A stretch of DNA of 34,318 nt from Candidatus Pacearchaeota archaeon CG10_big_fil_rev_8_21_14_0_10_32_14. Its GTDB lineage: Archaea > Nanobdellota > Nanobdellia > Pacearchaeales > GW2011-AR1. Shown here piece by piece: positions 29,689 through 34,318 of the stretch. Positions within the stretch are counted from its first letter, which is position 1; every line of letters begins with the position of its first letter. Location of the stretch: assembly GCA_002763085.1 (NCBI GenBank), contig PFCY01000075.1, positions 1 to 34,318 of the forward strand. Direction: 5' to 3'. The notes under the pieces are model-generated. The model saw only the letters and a program-made list of their open reading frames with translations. It had not been told where the DNA came from and did not search any database. The position numbers and the translations under genes were made by a program.

Positions 29689-30321
29689 ATGGATATAAAT
29701 CAATCTCAAGTTGAAGTCTGGAATTCAATCGCACCAGAATGGCACGGCTTCAAAGTCCATCCTTCCCAGCATGTAAAACAATTTTTGGAAGATTTTAAGG
29801 GAAAAGAATTTAAAATATTGGATCACGGAAGCGGTTCAGGTAGACATATTCTTGACCTCCCAAAAAAATTTGAATCTGAATTATATTTCGTAGATTTTTC
29901 TAGTGAAATGATAAAACTTGCAAAAAAAAGAGCAAAAGAATCAAAACTAAAAAACATAAATTTCGATGTTGCAGATATTGCATCTCTCCCTTATGAAGAC
30001 AATTTTTTCGATGCTCTATTTTCTATAGCATCGATCCACTGTCAAAAAAAAGAACTTCAGGAAAAAACCGTTCAAGAGATTTATAGGATCCTTAAACCAG
30101 GCGGTAAGGCTTTAATTGAAGTGTGGAACAAACACTCAAATCGTTTCGAAAAACACAAAGGCCAAGAAAAAATGGTTAGATGGAGAGATAAAGGAAAACG
30201 ATATTACTATTTATTTGAAGAAAACGAAATCCATTCTATATTCGAAAAAAACAATTTAAAAATCATAAAAAAGTTAGAACATGGAGTTAATATCTCATTC
30301 ATTGTTGAAAAATCTAGTTAA
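29689..30321 (+). CDS. Trm9/ALKBH8-like SAM methyltransferase
   Basis: A 210-aa methyltransferase. The opening 'QVEVWNSIAPEWHGFKVHPSQHVKQFLEDF' matches the distinctive N-terminus of Trm9-type tRNA methyltransferases (V-x-N-x-IA-x-x-x-x-x-x-x-x-P-x-x-x-V-x-x-FL), followed by 'ILDHGSGSGRHIL' (motif I), 'LYFVDFSSEMIKLAKKRA', 'FDVADIASLPYEDNFFDALFSIASIHC' and 'RILKPGGKALIEVWN'. Trm9 methylates the carboxymethyl group that Elp3 puts on wobble U34, giving mcm5U. Elp3 is 5 kb away, so both steps may be present. The frame opens at 29647, but ATG 29689 gives the family N-terminus. The stop overlaps the convergent 93-aa gene by four bases. Confidence 0.78.
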   Translation: MDINQSQVEVWNSIAPEWHGFKVHPSQHVKQFLEDFKGKEFKILDHGSGSGRHILDLPKKFESELYFVDFSSEMIKLAKKRAKESKLKNINFDVADIASLPYEDNFFDALFSIASIHCQKKELQEKTVQEIYRILKPGGKALIEVWNKHSNRFEKHKGQEKMVRWRDKGKRYYYLFEENEIHSIFEKNNLKIIKKLEHGVNISFIVEKSS

Positions 30322-30599
30322 ACATTGTCCTCATCAACTTCAAATTCAATCTCTTCACAATTATAAGGAAGTAATTCTTCTTCAATATCAAAATCTCCGC
30401 AACAATAATTTTTTGGGACTCCACCCCTTACCATCCAGCTTTTTGAAGTTACATAGTTAACCTTTTTTCTTGATTCTTCACATAAAGGAATAACAAAACC
30501 CATCTCTGGTGATAAAGTTGTTTCATGCTGAATAAAAGAAAATAAATCTTTCATAAAGTAATTTACTTCATTAAGATTATAAAGTTTATTGTTCTTCAA
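30318..30599 (-). CDS. Hypothetical protein, second gene of an overlapping pair
   Basis: A 93-aa acidic protein without recognised domain. It starts with an aromatic helix (NEVNYFMKDLFSFIQH) and ends with a very acidic tail (ELLPYNCEEIEFEVDEDNV); Cys-Cys in 'KNYCCGDFD' is the only notable motif. Its ATG overlaps the TGA of the 74-aa gene upstream (ATGA, 30596-30599), so the two are translationally coupled and probably interact: the partner is basic, this one is acidic. Confidence 0.55.
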   Translation of the reverse strand: MKNNKLYNLNEVNYFMKDLFSFIQHETTLSPEMGFVIPLCEESRKKVNYVTSKSWMVRGGVPKNYCCGDFDIEEELLPYNCEEIEFEVDEDNV

Positions 30600-30820
30600 T
30601 CATCAACAGTTCCTCTAAAAAAATCCACTCCCGGATCCCCATAAAAATCTTCTCCGATATATTTTTGTAATCCACCAATATAAGCACTTAAATTAAATTT
30701 ATCAGGAAATTTTCTCTTTGGATCATCTACATGCTCGACATTATGTTCAATATACCGCCTCTGATTTATTGGATAAGTCGGTCGTCTATACTTTTTTTCA
30801 GTTTCATGCCTTCTATCCAT
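30596..30820 (-). CDS. Hypothetical basic protein, first gene of an overlapping pair
   Basis: A 74-aa protein, strongly basic in its first 40 residues (MDRRHETEKKYRRPTYP, then NQRRYIEHN), then 'AYIGGLQKYIGEDFYGDPGVDFFRG'. No family recognised. A TATA box (TTTTTATAAA, 30841-30850) is centred about 25 nt upstream. The charge contrast with the coupled acidic 93-aa product resembles small two-gene modules such as toxin-antitoxin pairs, but no toxin fold is visible. Confidence 0.55.
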   Translation of the reverse strand: MDRRHETEKKYRRPTYPINQRRYIEHNVEHVDDPKRKFPDKFNLSAYIGGLQKYIGEDFYGDPGVDFFRGTVDD

Positions 30821-30863
30821 AAATGAATATAACCTATTTATTTATAAAAATATCTTTTTATTA

Positions 30864-31439
30864 CTACTTTGATTTTCTGAGCATATCAAAAAAACTTTTC
30901 TTCTCAAAAAACAAAACTTTCCCGCCACCATCATTCGCATCTTCAATGATAACTTTCAAAATTCCAAGCCCGGATATGAACACAGTGCAGATATATTTCT
31001 CAACTTCGCCAGAACCTGTCTGTCTTTGCAAAACCATTAGAATTTTTTGAATTTTATTTGTAATATTCTTTTTATCCATTTCTTCTTGGATCAATCTTTG
31101 AATTTCGTCAAACTCAATTGTAGATTTTGCAGTAATCTTTGGCGGATTTTTTATGAAATCTGGAATTTCTTCAAATTTTACGTCTTTCATATCCATTTTT
31201 TGAAGTTGCTCAAGTTCAATTCCATTTTCAAGTTTAAAACTCCACCACGTTCCGAGTTCATCTTTCGTTTTCAGTGTCGTAGGCACAAAAAAATCAAGAT
31301 GATATTGATTGTTCTTCTCTTTTCCTTCTATATCAACAGTGATGAAACAAGACGTCAAATATGATTTAGGATTTTCTTTCTTGAATTTTTTGAATTCATC
31401 ACTTCCTTTTAACTTTTCCAAAAAAAATTGTATGTTCAT
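30864..31439 (-). CDS. Hypothetical cytoplasmic protein, 191 aa
   Basis: A 191-aa lysine- and glutamate-rich protein. The N-terminal half (FLEKLKGSDEFKKFKKENPKSYLTSCFITVDIEG, then NNQYHLDFFVPTTLKTKDELGTWWSFKLENG) looks like an alpha/beta domain; a central helix (STIEFDEIQRLIQEEMDKKNITNKIQKILMVLQ) leads to a last hairpin 'YICTVFISGLGILKVIIEDANDGGGKVLFFEKKSFFDML'. I have seen similar proteins in DPANN gene sets but know of no assigned function. TATA-like TTTATAAG (31461-31468 in plus orientation) is about 25 nt upstream. Confidence 0.65.
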   Translation of the reverse strand: MNIQFFLEKLKGSDEFKKFKKENPKSYLTSCFITVDIEGKEKNNQYHLDFFVPTTLKTKDELGTWWSFKLENGIELEQLQKMDMKDVKFEEIPDFIKNPPKITAKSTIEFDEIQRLIQEEMDKKNITNKIQKILMVLQRQTGSGEVEKYICTVFISGLGILKVIIEDANDGGGKVLFFEKKSFFDMLRKSK

Positions 31440-31498
31440 GATTCAACTAGAAAAATGAAGTTTATAAGAATTTGTGATATATTTGAAAAATTAGTTTT

Positions 31499-31759
31499 TT
31501 ATTTTGAATGCAAATCCAAATTATACTCGTTTGCAGATAAATAAATTCTTTTAATTCGTGATACAATCTCATCTTTAAATTGTCTATAATTCATAGAGGA
31601 CATTCCATCCACCTCAACAAATTCATTGTTTGACAAACCACATAATTGTTCTAAAGCACCAATATCATTCATAACAACATTAAATTTAGTTGAATCCTCA
31701 TCACTATAGGAATGAATCCAAGCTAAAGTACTTCCGTTGAATCTAAGAGCATAACTCAT
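31499..31759 (-). CDS. Hypothetical protein, 86 aa
   Basis: A short soluble protein beginning 'MSYALRFNGSTLAWIHSYSDEDSTKFNVVMNDIGALEQLCGL' and ending with a helix (RQFKDEIVSRIKRIYLSANEY). No recognised family. A TATA-like ATTAAATAA (31781-31789 in plus orientation) is about 26 nt upstream, supporting expression. It borders the repeat-rich toxin-antitoxin island. Confidence 0.5.
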   Translation of the reverse strand: MSYALRFNGSTLAWIHSYSDEDSTKFNVVMNDIGALEQLCGLSNNEFVEVDGMSSMNYRQFKDEIVSRIKRIYLSANEYNLDLHSK

Positions 31760-31783
31760 AATTTGATGAACACTATAAATTAT

Positions 31784-31880
31784 TTAATCTATCTCAAGAA
31801 AAATCATTTCGTTCTCATCGTCCCGTCGAACATAAAGCCATGACGGATGTCTGGCTTGAAGCTCCATTAATAAGCTCACG
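31784..31880 (-). repeat. Hairpin-core repeat, copy 1 (possibly a gene remnant)
   Basis: Positions 31824-31863 are identical over 40 bp to 33266-33305, and the flank CTCATCGTCCCG matches the third copy at 33881-33964. The centre folds as AAGCCA-GAC-ATCC-GTC-A-TGGCTT. On the minus strand one frame stays open through the repeat and on to a TAA at 31784, reading '...LLMELQARHPSWLYVRRDD' and 'ENEMIFLEID', with no start codon. It could therefore be a 3' gene fragment downstream of the DUF2283 gene, or a repeat that happens to be open. Confidence 0.6.
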
Positions 31881-31914
31881 ACTTTGGAGTAAGCATGATA
31901 TTTAATCTCACCAA

Positions 31915-32163
31915 TTATATAGAAACAGTAATGGGTAGCCTAAGATTAATTTTCTCAAGAACTTTCTTTAATATAACTGCTCTTTTCTTGAAATCTAAAA
32001 TACCAACATTTTTTATATCTTTAGTTTCTATATCTCGTGTTATAAAAATTCCAGATTCAATTTCTTCAGTTATACCTTCTTGAGCAGATAATCCAAAGGA
32101 AACTTCTAAGAAATCCCCTTCTTCATCATAATACACCTCATAAGTATTAAATTCTTCTTTCAT
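31915..32163 (-). CDS. DUF2283 protein without its own toxin, putative orphan antitoxin
   Basis: An 82-aa protein with the DUF2283 core 'YEVYYDEEGDFLEVSFG...GITEEIESGIFITRDIETKDIKNVGILDFKKRAVILKKVLEKI'. Its C-terminal helix is longer than in the copy at 16911. The two other DUF2283 genes in the window directly follow a BECR-type toxin-like gene; this one follows another DUF2283 gene instead (32198-32437). A ribosome binding sequence GAGAGG precedes the ATG and lies in a 26-bp block (32164-32189) duplicated exactly at 33184-33209. It is probably the third gene of the 32739-31915 operon. Confidence 0.7.
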   Translation of the reverse strand: MKEEFNTYEVYYDEEGDFLEVSFGLSAQEGITEEIESGIFITRDIETKDIKNVGILDFKKRAVILKKVLEKINLRLPITVSI

Positions 32164-32189
32164 TTCCTCTCTGTCACTTCCTTCTTAAT
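32164..32189. repeat. 26-bp direct repeat, copy 1
   Basis: TTCCTCTCTGTCACTTCC, then TTCTTAAT, recurs exactly at 33184-33209. Here it forms the leader and ribosome binding site of the DUF2283 gene at 31915-32163. In the minus-strand frame both copies can be read as an end 'IKKEVTERK'. Confidence 0.75.
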
Positions 32190-32197
32190 CATTTCTT

Positions 32198-32437
32198 CTA
32201 AGAAGTTATATTAACATTTGCAGGAAGATGGATTTTTATTTTATTCATGTCTTCAAACCCGCCTCTCTTTAGAAAATTAAAAATCTTGTAACCCTTGAGT
32301 TCATTTGTTTTTTCATCTCTTGCTTCGTATAAATCATCATCAACTTCATCAAAAATACAGGATGAAGATTCTCCAATAGTTATCTCTAAAATATCCGCTT
32401 CAATATCATAATATATATCTAATTTCTTATTATTCAT
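32198..32437 (-). CDS. DUF2283 protein, putative antitoxin
   Basis: A 79-aa protein: 'KKLDIYYDIEADILEITIGE', 'DLYEARDEKTNELKGYKIFNFLKRGGFEDM' and 'IHLPANVNI', matching the DUF2283 strand-loop-strand core and its 'N-F-L-K-R' region, with a C-terminal extension ending LPANVNITS that is common in the long form paired with PBECR-type toxins. The ATG overlaps the toxin's stop by four bases (32434-32437). Presumed to bind and neutralise the upstream product. Confidence 0.75.
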   Translation of the reverse strand: MNNKKLDIYYDIEADILEITIGESSSCIFDEVDDDLYEARDEKTNELKGYKIFNFLKRGGFEDMNKIKIHLPANVNITS

Positions 32438-32739
32438 CGTTTTTTTATCCTTCGAGTTATAAATGATGTAGTAATAAAACCATCGCCATTTAAATATTTA
32501 ACTGCAACGAGCAAATATTGTTTCCTTTCCTTGAGAAACTTATAATAATTTGCTTTCATATCATCATACTTATTACATACTATAACCTCAGGTTTTTCTA
32601 AAGTTTGTTTAACTTCTTCTAGATAATTTGTAATATAAGGATGTAATGATTCTGGGGAAGTTATATGACCCCATCTTTCTTTCGTCAATCTTATTTTTCT
32701 CCCAGTTTTATCAAGAATCTCAAAAACATTTTCAGACAT
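32434..32739 (-). CDS. PBECR/DUF4258-type putative nuclease toxin
   Basis: A 101-aa protein with the BECR (barnase-EndoU-ColicinE5-RelE) pattern seen in phage and mobile toxins: 'GRKIRLTKERWGHITSPESLHPYITNYLEEVKQTLEKPEVI', where the His in RWGHI is the expected catalytic residue, then 'KANYYKFLKERKQYLLVAVKYLNGDGFITTSFITRRI' with the terminal strand and Thr/Ser. The coupled DUF2283 gene is its presumed antitoxin. A TATA box (TTTATAAAAA in plus orientation, 32760-32769) is centred about 26 nt upstream, so the toxin is the promoter-proximal gene. Confidence 0.72.
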   Translation of the reverse strand: MSENVFEILDKTGRKIRLTKERWGHITSPESLHPYITNYLEEVKQTLEKPEVIVCNKYDDMKANYYKFLKERKQYLLVAVKYLNGDGFITTSFITRRIKKR

Positions 32740-32815
32740 GTTAGAAAAAGATGAAAGGAGTTTATAAAAATTTGGGGAAGAAAAGAAATAAAAAGTTAAA
32801 AAACCTAAGTTCTTT

Positions 32816-33172
32816 ATGAAAAAGATTAAAATATATTCCCCGATTAAAACAAAGGAAACGAGAAAATATGCCTACTTTATTCTATTAGATATTCTTTTTC
32901 TATTTACATCTCTTTTATTCATAGGGACAATAATTCCCTTTTTTATTCTTGGAATGTTTTTTATCATTTATGGGTACTTGGAATTTAAAATAAGTACAGA
33001 ATTTTATAAGAAAGGTGTCATATATGGAAGCTTTATTGCTGTGCCAAGAAAGATTTATAAAAATAATGAGGAATTTAAAATGGCGCATAATAGAAGCTTA
33101 TCCTATAGTTTTTTAATTATATTATTTGGTTTAATTATAATCTCTTTTACTGTATGGAAATATATTGTGTGA
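32816..33172 (+). CDS. Small three-TM protein, unknown
   Basis: A 118-aa protein with a basic amphipathic N-terminus (MKKIKIYSPIKTKETRKYAY) and three hydrophobic helices: YFILLDILFLFTSLLFIGTI, FFILGMFFIIYGYLEF and FLIILFGLIIISFTVW. Between the second and third is a polar loop (KISTEFYKKGVIYGSFIAVPRKIYKNNEEFKMAHNRS). The layout resembles small PrsW- or DUF-type membrane proteins but no family is assigned. It is divergent from the toxin-antitoxin operon and ends just before a repeat cluster. Confidence 0.6.
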   Translation: MKKIKIYSPIKTKETRKYAYFILLDILFLFTSLLFIGTIIPFFILGMFFIIYGYLEFKISTEFYKKGVIYGSFIAVPRKIYKNNEEFKMAHNRSLSYSFLIILFGLIIISFTVWKYIV

Positions 33173-33183
33173 GAAACCTCTAC

Positions 33184-33209
33184 TTCCTCTCTGTCACTTC
33201 CTTCTTAAT
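33184..33209. repeat. 26-bp direct repeat, copy 2
   Basis: Exact copy of 32164-32189. Here no gene follows on the minus strand: the sequence after it is GTAGAGG and then the tail of the 118-aa gene. Upstream on the minus strand, one frame reads 'KFIDLIKKEVTERK' to a TAG, so it looks like the 3' end of a lost gene. Confidence 0.7.
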
Positions 33210-33265
33210 TAAATCAATAAACTTTCACGCGCTCACATCCTAAATATATTTTTGTAGGATATTTT

Positions 33266-33329
33266 CGTCGAACATAAAGCCATGACGGATGTCTGGCTTG
33301 AAGCTGCAGAAATGAGCGAGCTTGCGAGC
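33266..33329 (-). repeat. Hairpin-core repeat, copy 2
   Basis: Identical to copy 1 over 33266-33305 (same hairpin core), and to copy 3 over AATGAGCGAGCTTGCGAGC (33311-33329, exact match to 33946-33964). It therefore links the two other versions. It lies in the 205-nt gap between the 118-aa membrane gene and the RelE-like gene. A separate hairpin ATCCTA...TAGGAT spans about 33238-33261. Confidence 0.7.
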
Positions 33330-33377
33330 CAATCTTATTTAAACGATATTTATAAAACCTAATTTCTTTAACAAGTC

Positions 33378-33695
33378 ATGTTTAGAGTATTCCGTTCAGA
33401 TTGGTATACAAAAAAACTAGAAAAACTTGACACTTCAGAAAGGAGGAGAGTTGAAAAATTTGAACAGCAACTTAAAATTGAGCCCTATTCTTGAAAACCA
33501 CTGGGTTACAAATTTTTTCGAGAAAAGAAATTCAATGGCAAAAGAGCTTTATTTCTAGTGTATGAAGAACACAGTTCGGTATTTTTAATAACAATCACCG
33601 ACAAAAAAGCCCAGCAACATGAAATTGATTTGATAAAAGCAAATCTTGATATTTACAAAGAAACTATTCAAAAACTCGTTGACGATCTGGATTAA
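33378..33695 (+). pseudogene. RelE-like toxin with an internal TGA
   Basis: A 106-codon frame encodes an archaeal RelE-type protein: 'FRVFRSDWYTKKLEKLDTSERRRVEKFEQQL', 'EPYS', a TGA at codon 39 (33492-33494), then 'KPLGYKFFREKKFNGKRALFLVYEEHSSVFLITITDKKAQQHEID' and a terminal helix, ending at TAA. Relatives have Gly at the stop (PYSGKPLGY), so one G-to-T change (GGA to TGA) explains it. The C-terminal half, with the basic strand and 'DKKAQQ', is intact. TGA is the normal stop of several genes here, so recoding is unlikely. The antitoxin-like gene lies tail to tail downstream. Confidence 0.72.
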
Positions 33696-33832
33696 ATCTC
33701 TTTGATTCTACCTTCAAGGATATCTTTTATTCCCCTAGCTATATCTTGAAGAAGTTCTTTATCAACACTTGATTGTCTGATTAACTCCTCATATCTTTCT
33801 CTTGAGATTATAATTTTATCTTCAGATTGCAT
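33692..33832 (-). CDS. RelB-like small antitoxin
   Basis: A 46-aa gene read from the sequence: 'MQSEDKIIISRERYEELIRQSSVDKELLQDIARGIKDI', then LEGRIKEI. It follows the pattern of short archaeal RelB-like antitoxins: a strand ending in S-R/K-x-x-Y-E-x-L, then a helix, and the terminal 'D-I-x-x-G-R-I-x-E-I/W' that docks on RelE. It is convergent with the RelE-like frame and overlaps its stop by four bases, an unusual order since relBE genes normally lie in tandem. Because the toxin frame is broken, this may be a surviving antitoxin. Confidence 0.65.
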   Translation of the reverse strand: MQSEDKIIISRERYEELIRQSSVDKELLQDIARGIKDILEGRIKEI

Positions 33833-33880
33833 GATAAATATTAAACTTAGATTTATTCAAAGTTTTCTACTACAGAAAAT

Positions 33881-33964
33881 TCGTTTCAATCTCATCGTCC
33901 CGCCGAGCGTAGAAATCTGCCGCAAGGCGATTTTGAAGCGGCATGAATGAGCGAGCTTGCGAGC
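33881..33964 (-). repeat. Hairpin-core repeat, copy 3 (different core)
   Basis: The flanks CTCATCGTCCCG and TTGAAG with AATGAGCGAGCTTGCGAGC match copies 1 and 2, but the central 27 nt are different and fold as AAATC.GCC-TTGC-GGC.GATTT. The core has the same length as in copies 1 and 2. On the minus strand a frame reads 'MPLQNRLAADFYARRDDE' to a TAG, resembling copy 1 at LQ-x-R and Y-x-RRDDE. It fills most of the 157-nt gap between the antitoxin-like gene and the last membrane gene. Confidence 0.65.
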
Positions 33965-33989
33965 GTATTTCTTCTAATAAATAAAATCT

Positions 33990-34202
33990 TTAATTCTCAT
34001 GATACTTAACAACTGGAGAATTTATTTTTATTTCATACTTTTTTATTGAATATTCAATAAAAATAAATAAGAATGGAAACCAAAGATAATAATAACCAAA
34101 AGGCAGCAAAATAACAAAATGGGTCATTCTATAAATATACATTAAAATCGGGAGACCCCAATATAAAGCACCGAGTACAAAATAATATGGATAAGACTTC
34201 AT
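33990..34202 (-). CDS. Small two-TM protein, N-terminus possibly replaced by an insertion
   Basis: A 70-aa membrane protein: 'MKSYPYYFVLGALYWGLPILMYIYR', then 'THFVILLPFGYYYLWFPFLFIFIEY', and a basic tail (KKYEIKINSPVVKYHEN). The frame is open to an ATG at 34277, but that part runs through the transposase tail and its inverted repeat in another frame. ATG 34202 is the first start outside it. There is no TATA box at the usual distance, so the insertion element may have removed the native promoter and start. Family unknown. Confidence 0.5.
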   Translation of the reverse strand: MKSYPYYFVLGALYWGLPILMYIYRMTHFVILLPFGYYYLWFPFLFIFIEYSIKKYEIKINSPVVKYHEN

Positions 34203-34237
34203 CAAAAGTTTAACTTTAACCTTATCTGACTTAGAGC

Positions 34238-34318
34238 CTATCCACATAGACAGGCTCTCCAAGTAATAATTCCACAAGCCAAATGAAGCATCGCAAGATA
34301 ATTTTCAGCCTTTTTGCA
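34238..34318 (-). mobile_element. 3' end of an IS transposase, cut by the window edge
   Basis: On the minus strand, from the right edge, one frame reads 'CKKAENYLAMLHLACGIITW' and then RACLCG to a TAG at 34238-34240. The pattern N-Y-L-x-M/L-x-x-LAC-x-I-I-x-(W/F)-R is the usual C-terminus of IS5/IS4-type DDE transposases. Just at the stop, GAGCCT...AGGCTC forms an inverted repeat (34233-34256) that may belong to the element's terminus. Only 26 codons are in the window, so whether the element is intact cannot be told. Confidence 0.55.

Noticed and set aside
26806..33494. Reassignment of TGA (to Trp or Gly) to explain the internal TGA codons at 26806 and 33492
   Set aside because: Several intact genes in the window end at TGA at the expected length (for example 1225-1227 and 2671-2673), and a third broken gene has TAA, so a changed code is not supported.
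31784..33964. CRISPR array in the repeat-rich right end
   Set aside because: The repeats are few, irregularly spaced by hundreds of bases, hairpin-based and without spacer-like unique units; no cas gene is present.
1..34318. Prophage or conjugative element
   Set aside because: No integrase, capsid, terminase, relaxase or replication module is seen; apart from the toxin-antitoxin genes and the transposase tail the genes are mostly cellular.

Overview
The window is AT-rich and reads as archaeal, most likely from a small-genome DPANN lineage (Woesearchaeota or Pacearchaeota-like; inferred from gene content only). Evidence for archaea: a TrmB-type regulator, an archaeal class I fructose-bisphosphate aldolase, archaeal uS10, a two-domain ThyX-type thymidylate synthase, an archaeal Elp3, a tRNA-Glu(UUC) with an intron at position 37/38, and TATA boxes 24-27 nt upstream of many ATGs, which implies largely leaderless mRNAs.

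Layout. 0-5.5 kb: a truncated RelE-like toxin, a GHMP sugar kinase, two small unknowns, a TrmB regulator with a palindrome at its start site, then a minus-strand run of SDR, F420/NADP-type oxidoreductase and methyltransferase. 5.5-12 kb: metabolic genes (aldolase, prephenate dehydratase, aspartate kinase), a YycJ-like MBL hydrolase and a secreted LamG-like protein, separated by non-coding repeats. 12-17.3 kb: an overlapping thyX-tmk operon for dTMP/dTDP synthesis, a hemerythrin-like protein, an OB-fold protein, uS10, a surface protein and a DUF4258/DUF2283 toxin-antitoxin-like pair. 17.5-18.1 kb: the intron-containing tRNA-Glu and a scrambled copy of its 5' end. 18.1-20.6 kb: a compact carbamoyltransferase operon with a 53-aa DUF5989-like gene and what looks like a split SxtJ. 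20.6-24.4 kb: thioredoxin with an operator-like palindrome, a broken HTH gene, a Tat-exported protein and elp3. 24.6-30.3 kb: a DUF2238 membrane protein, an operon with a split primase-like (AEP-like) protein, a broken SDR and a methyltransferase, a secreted metzincin, a Nudix hydrolase and a Trm9-like methyltransferase. 30.3-34.3 kb: small unknown genes, a DUF2283-rich toxin-antitoxin island, a RelE gene with an internal stop and a transposase tail at the right edge.

The most distinctive feature is a set of short hairpin-rich repeats. They occupy most gaps over 150 nt, nest inside one another, occur inside the tRNA intron, and one has entered elp3 in frame. In the toxin-antitoxin island one repeat keeps its flanks but exchanges a 27-nt hairpin core for another of the same length. 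Three genes (HTH, SDR, RelE) each carry a single in-frame stop, which suggests ongoing gene decay, sequence error or readthrough.
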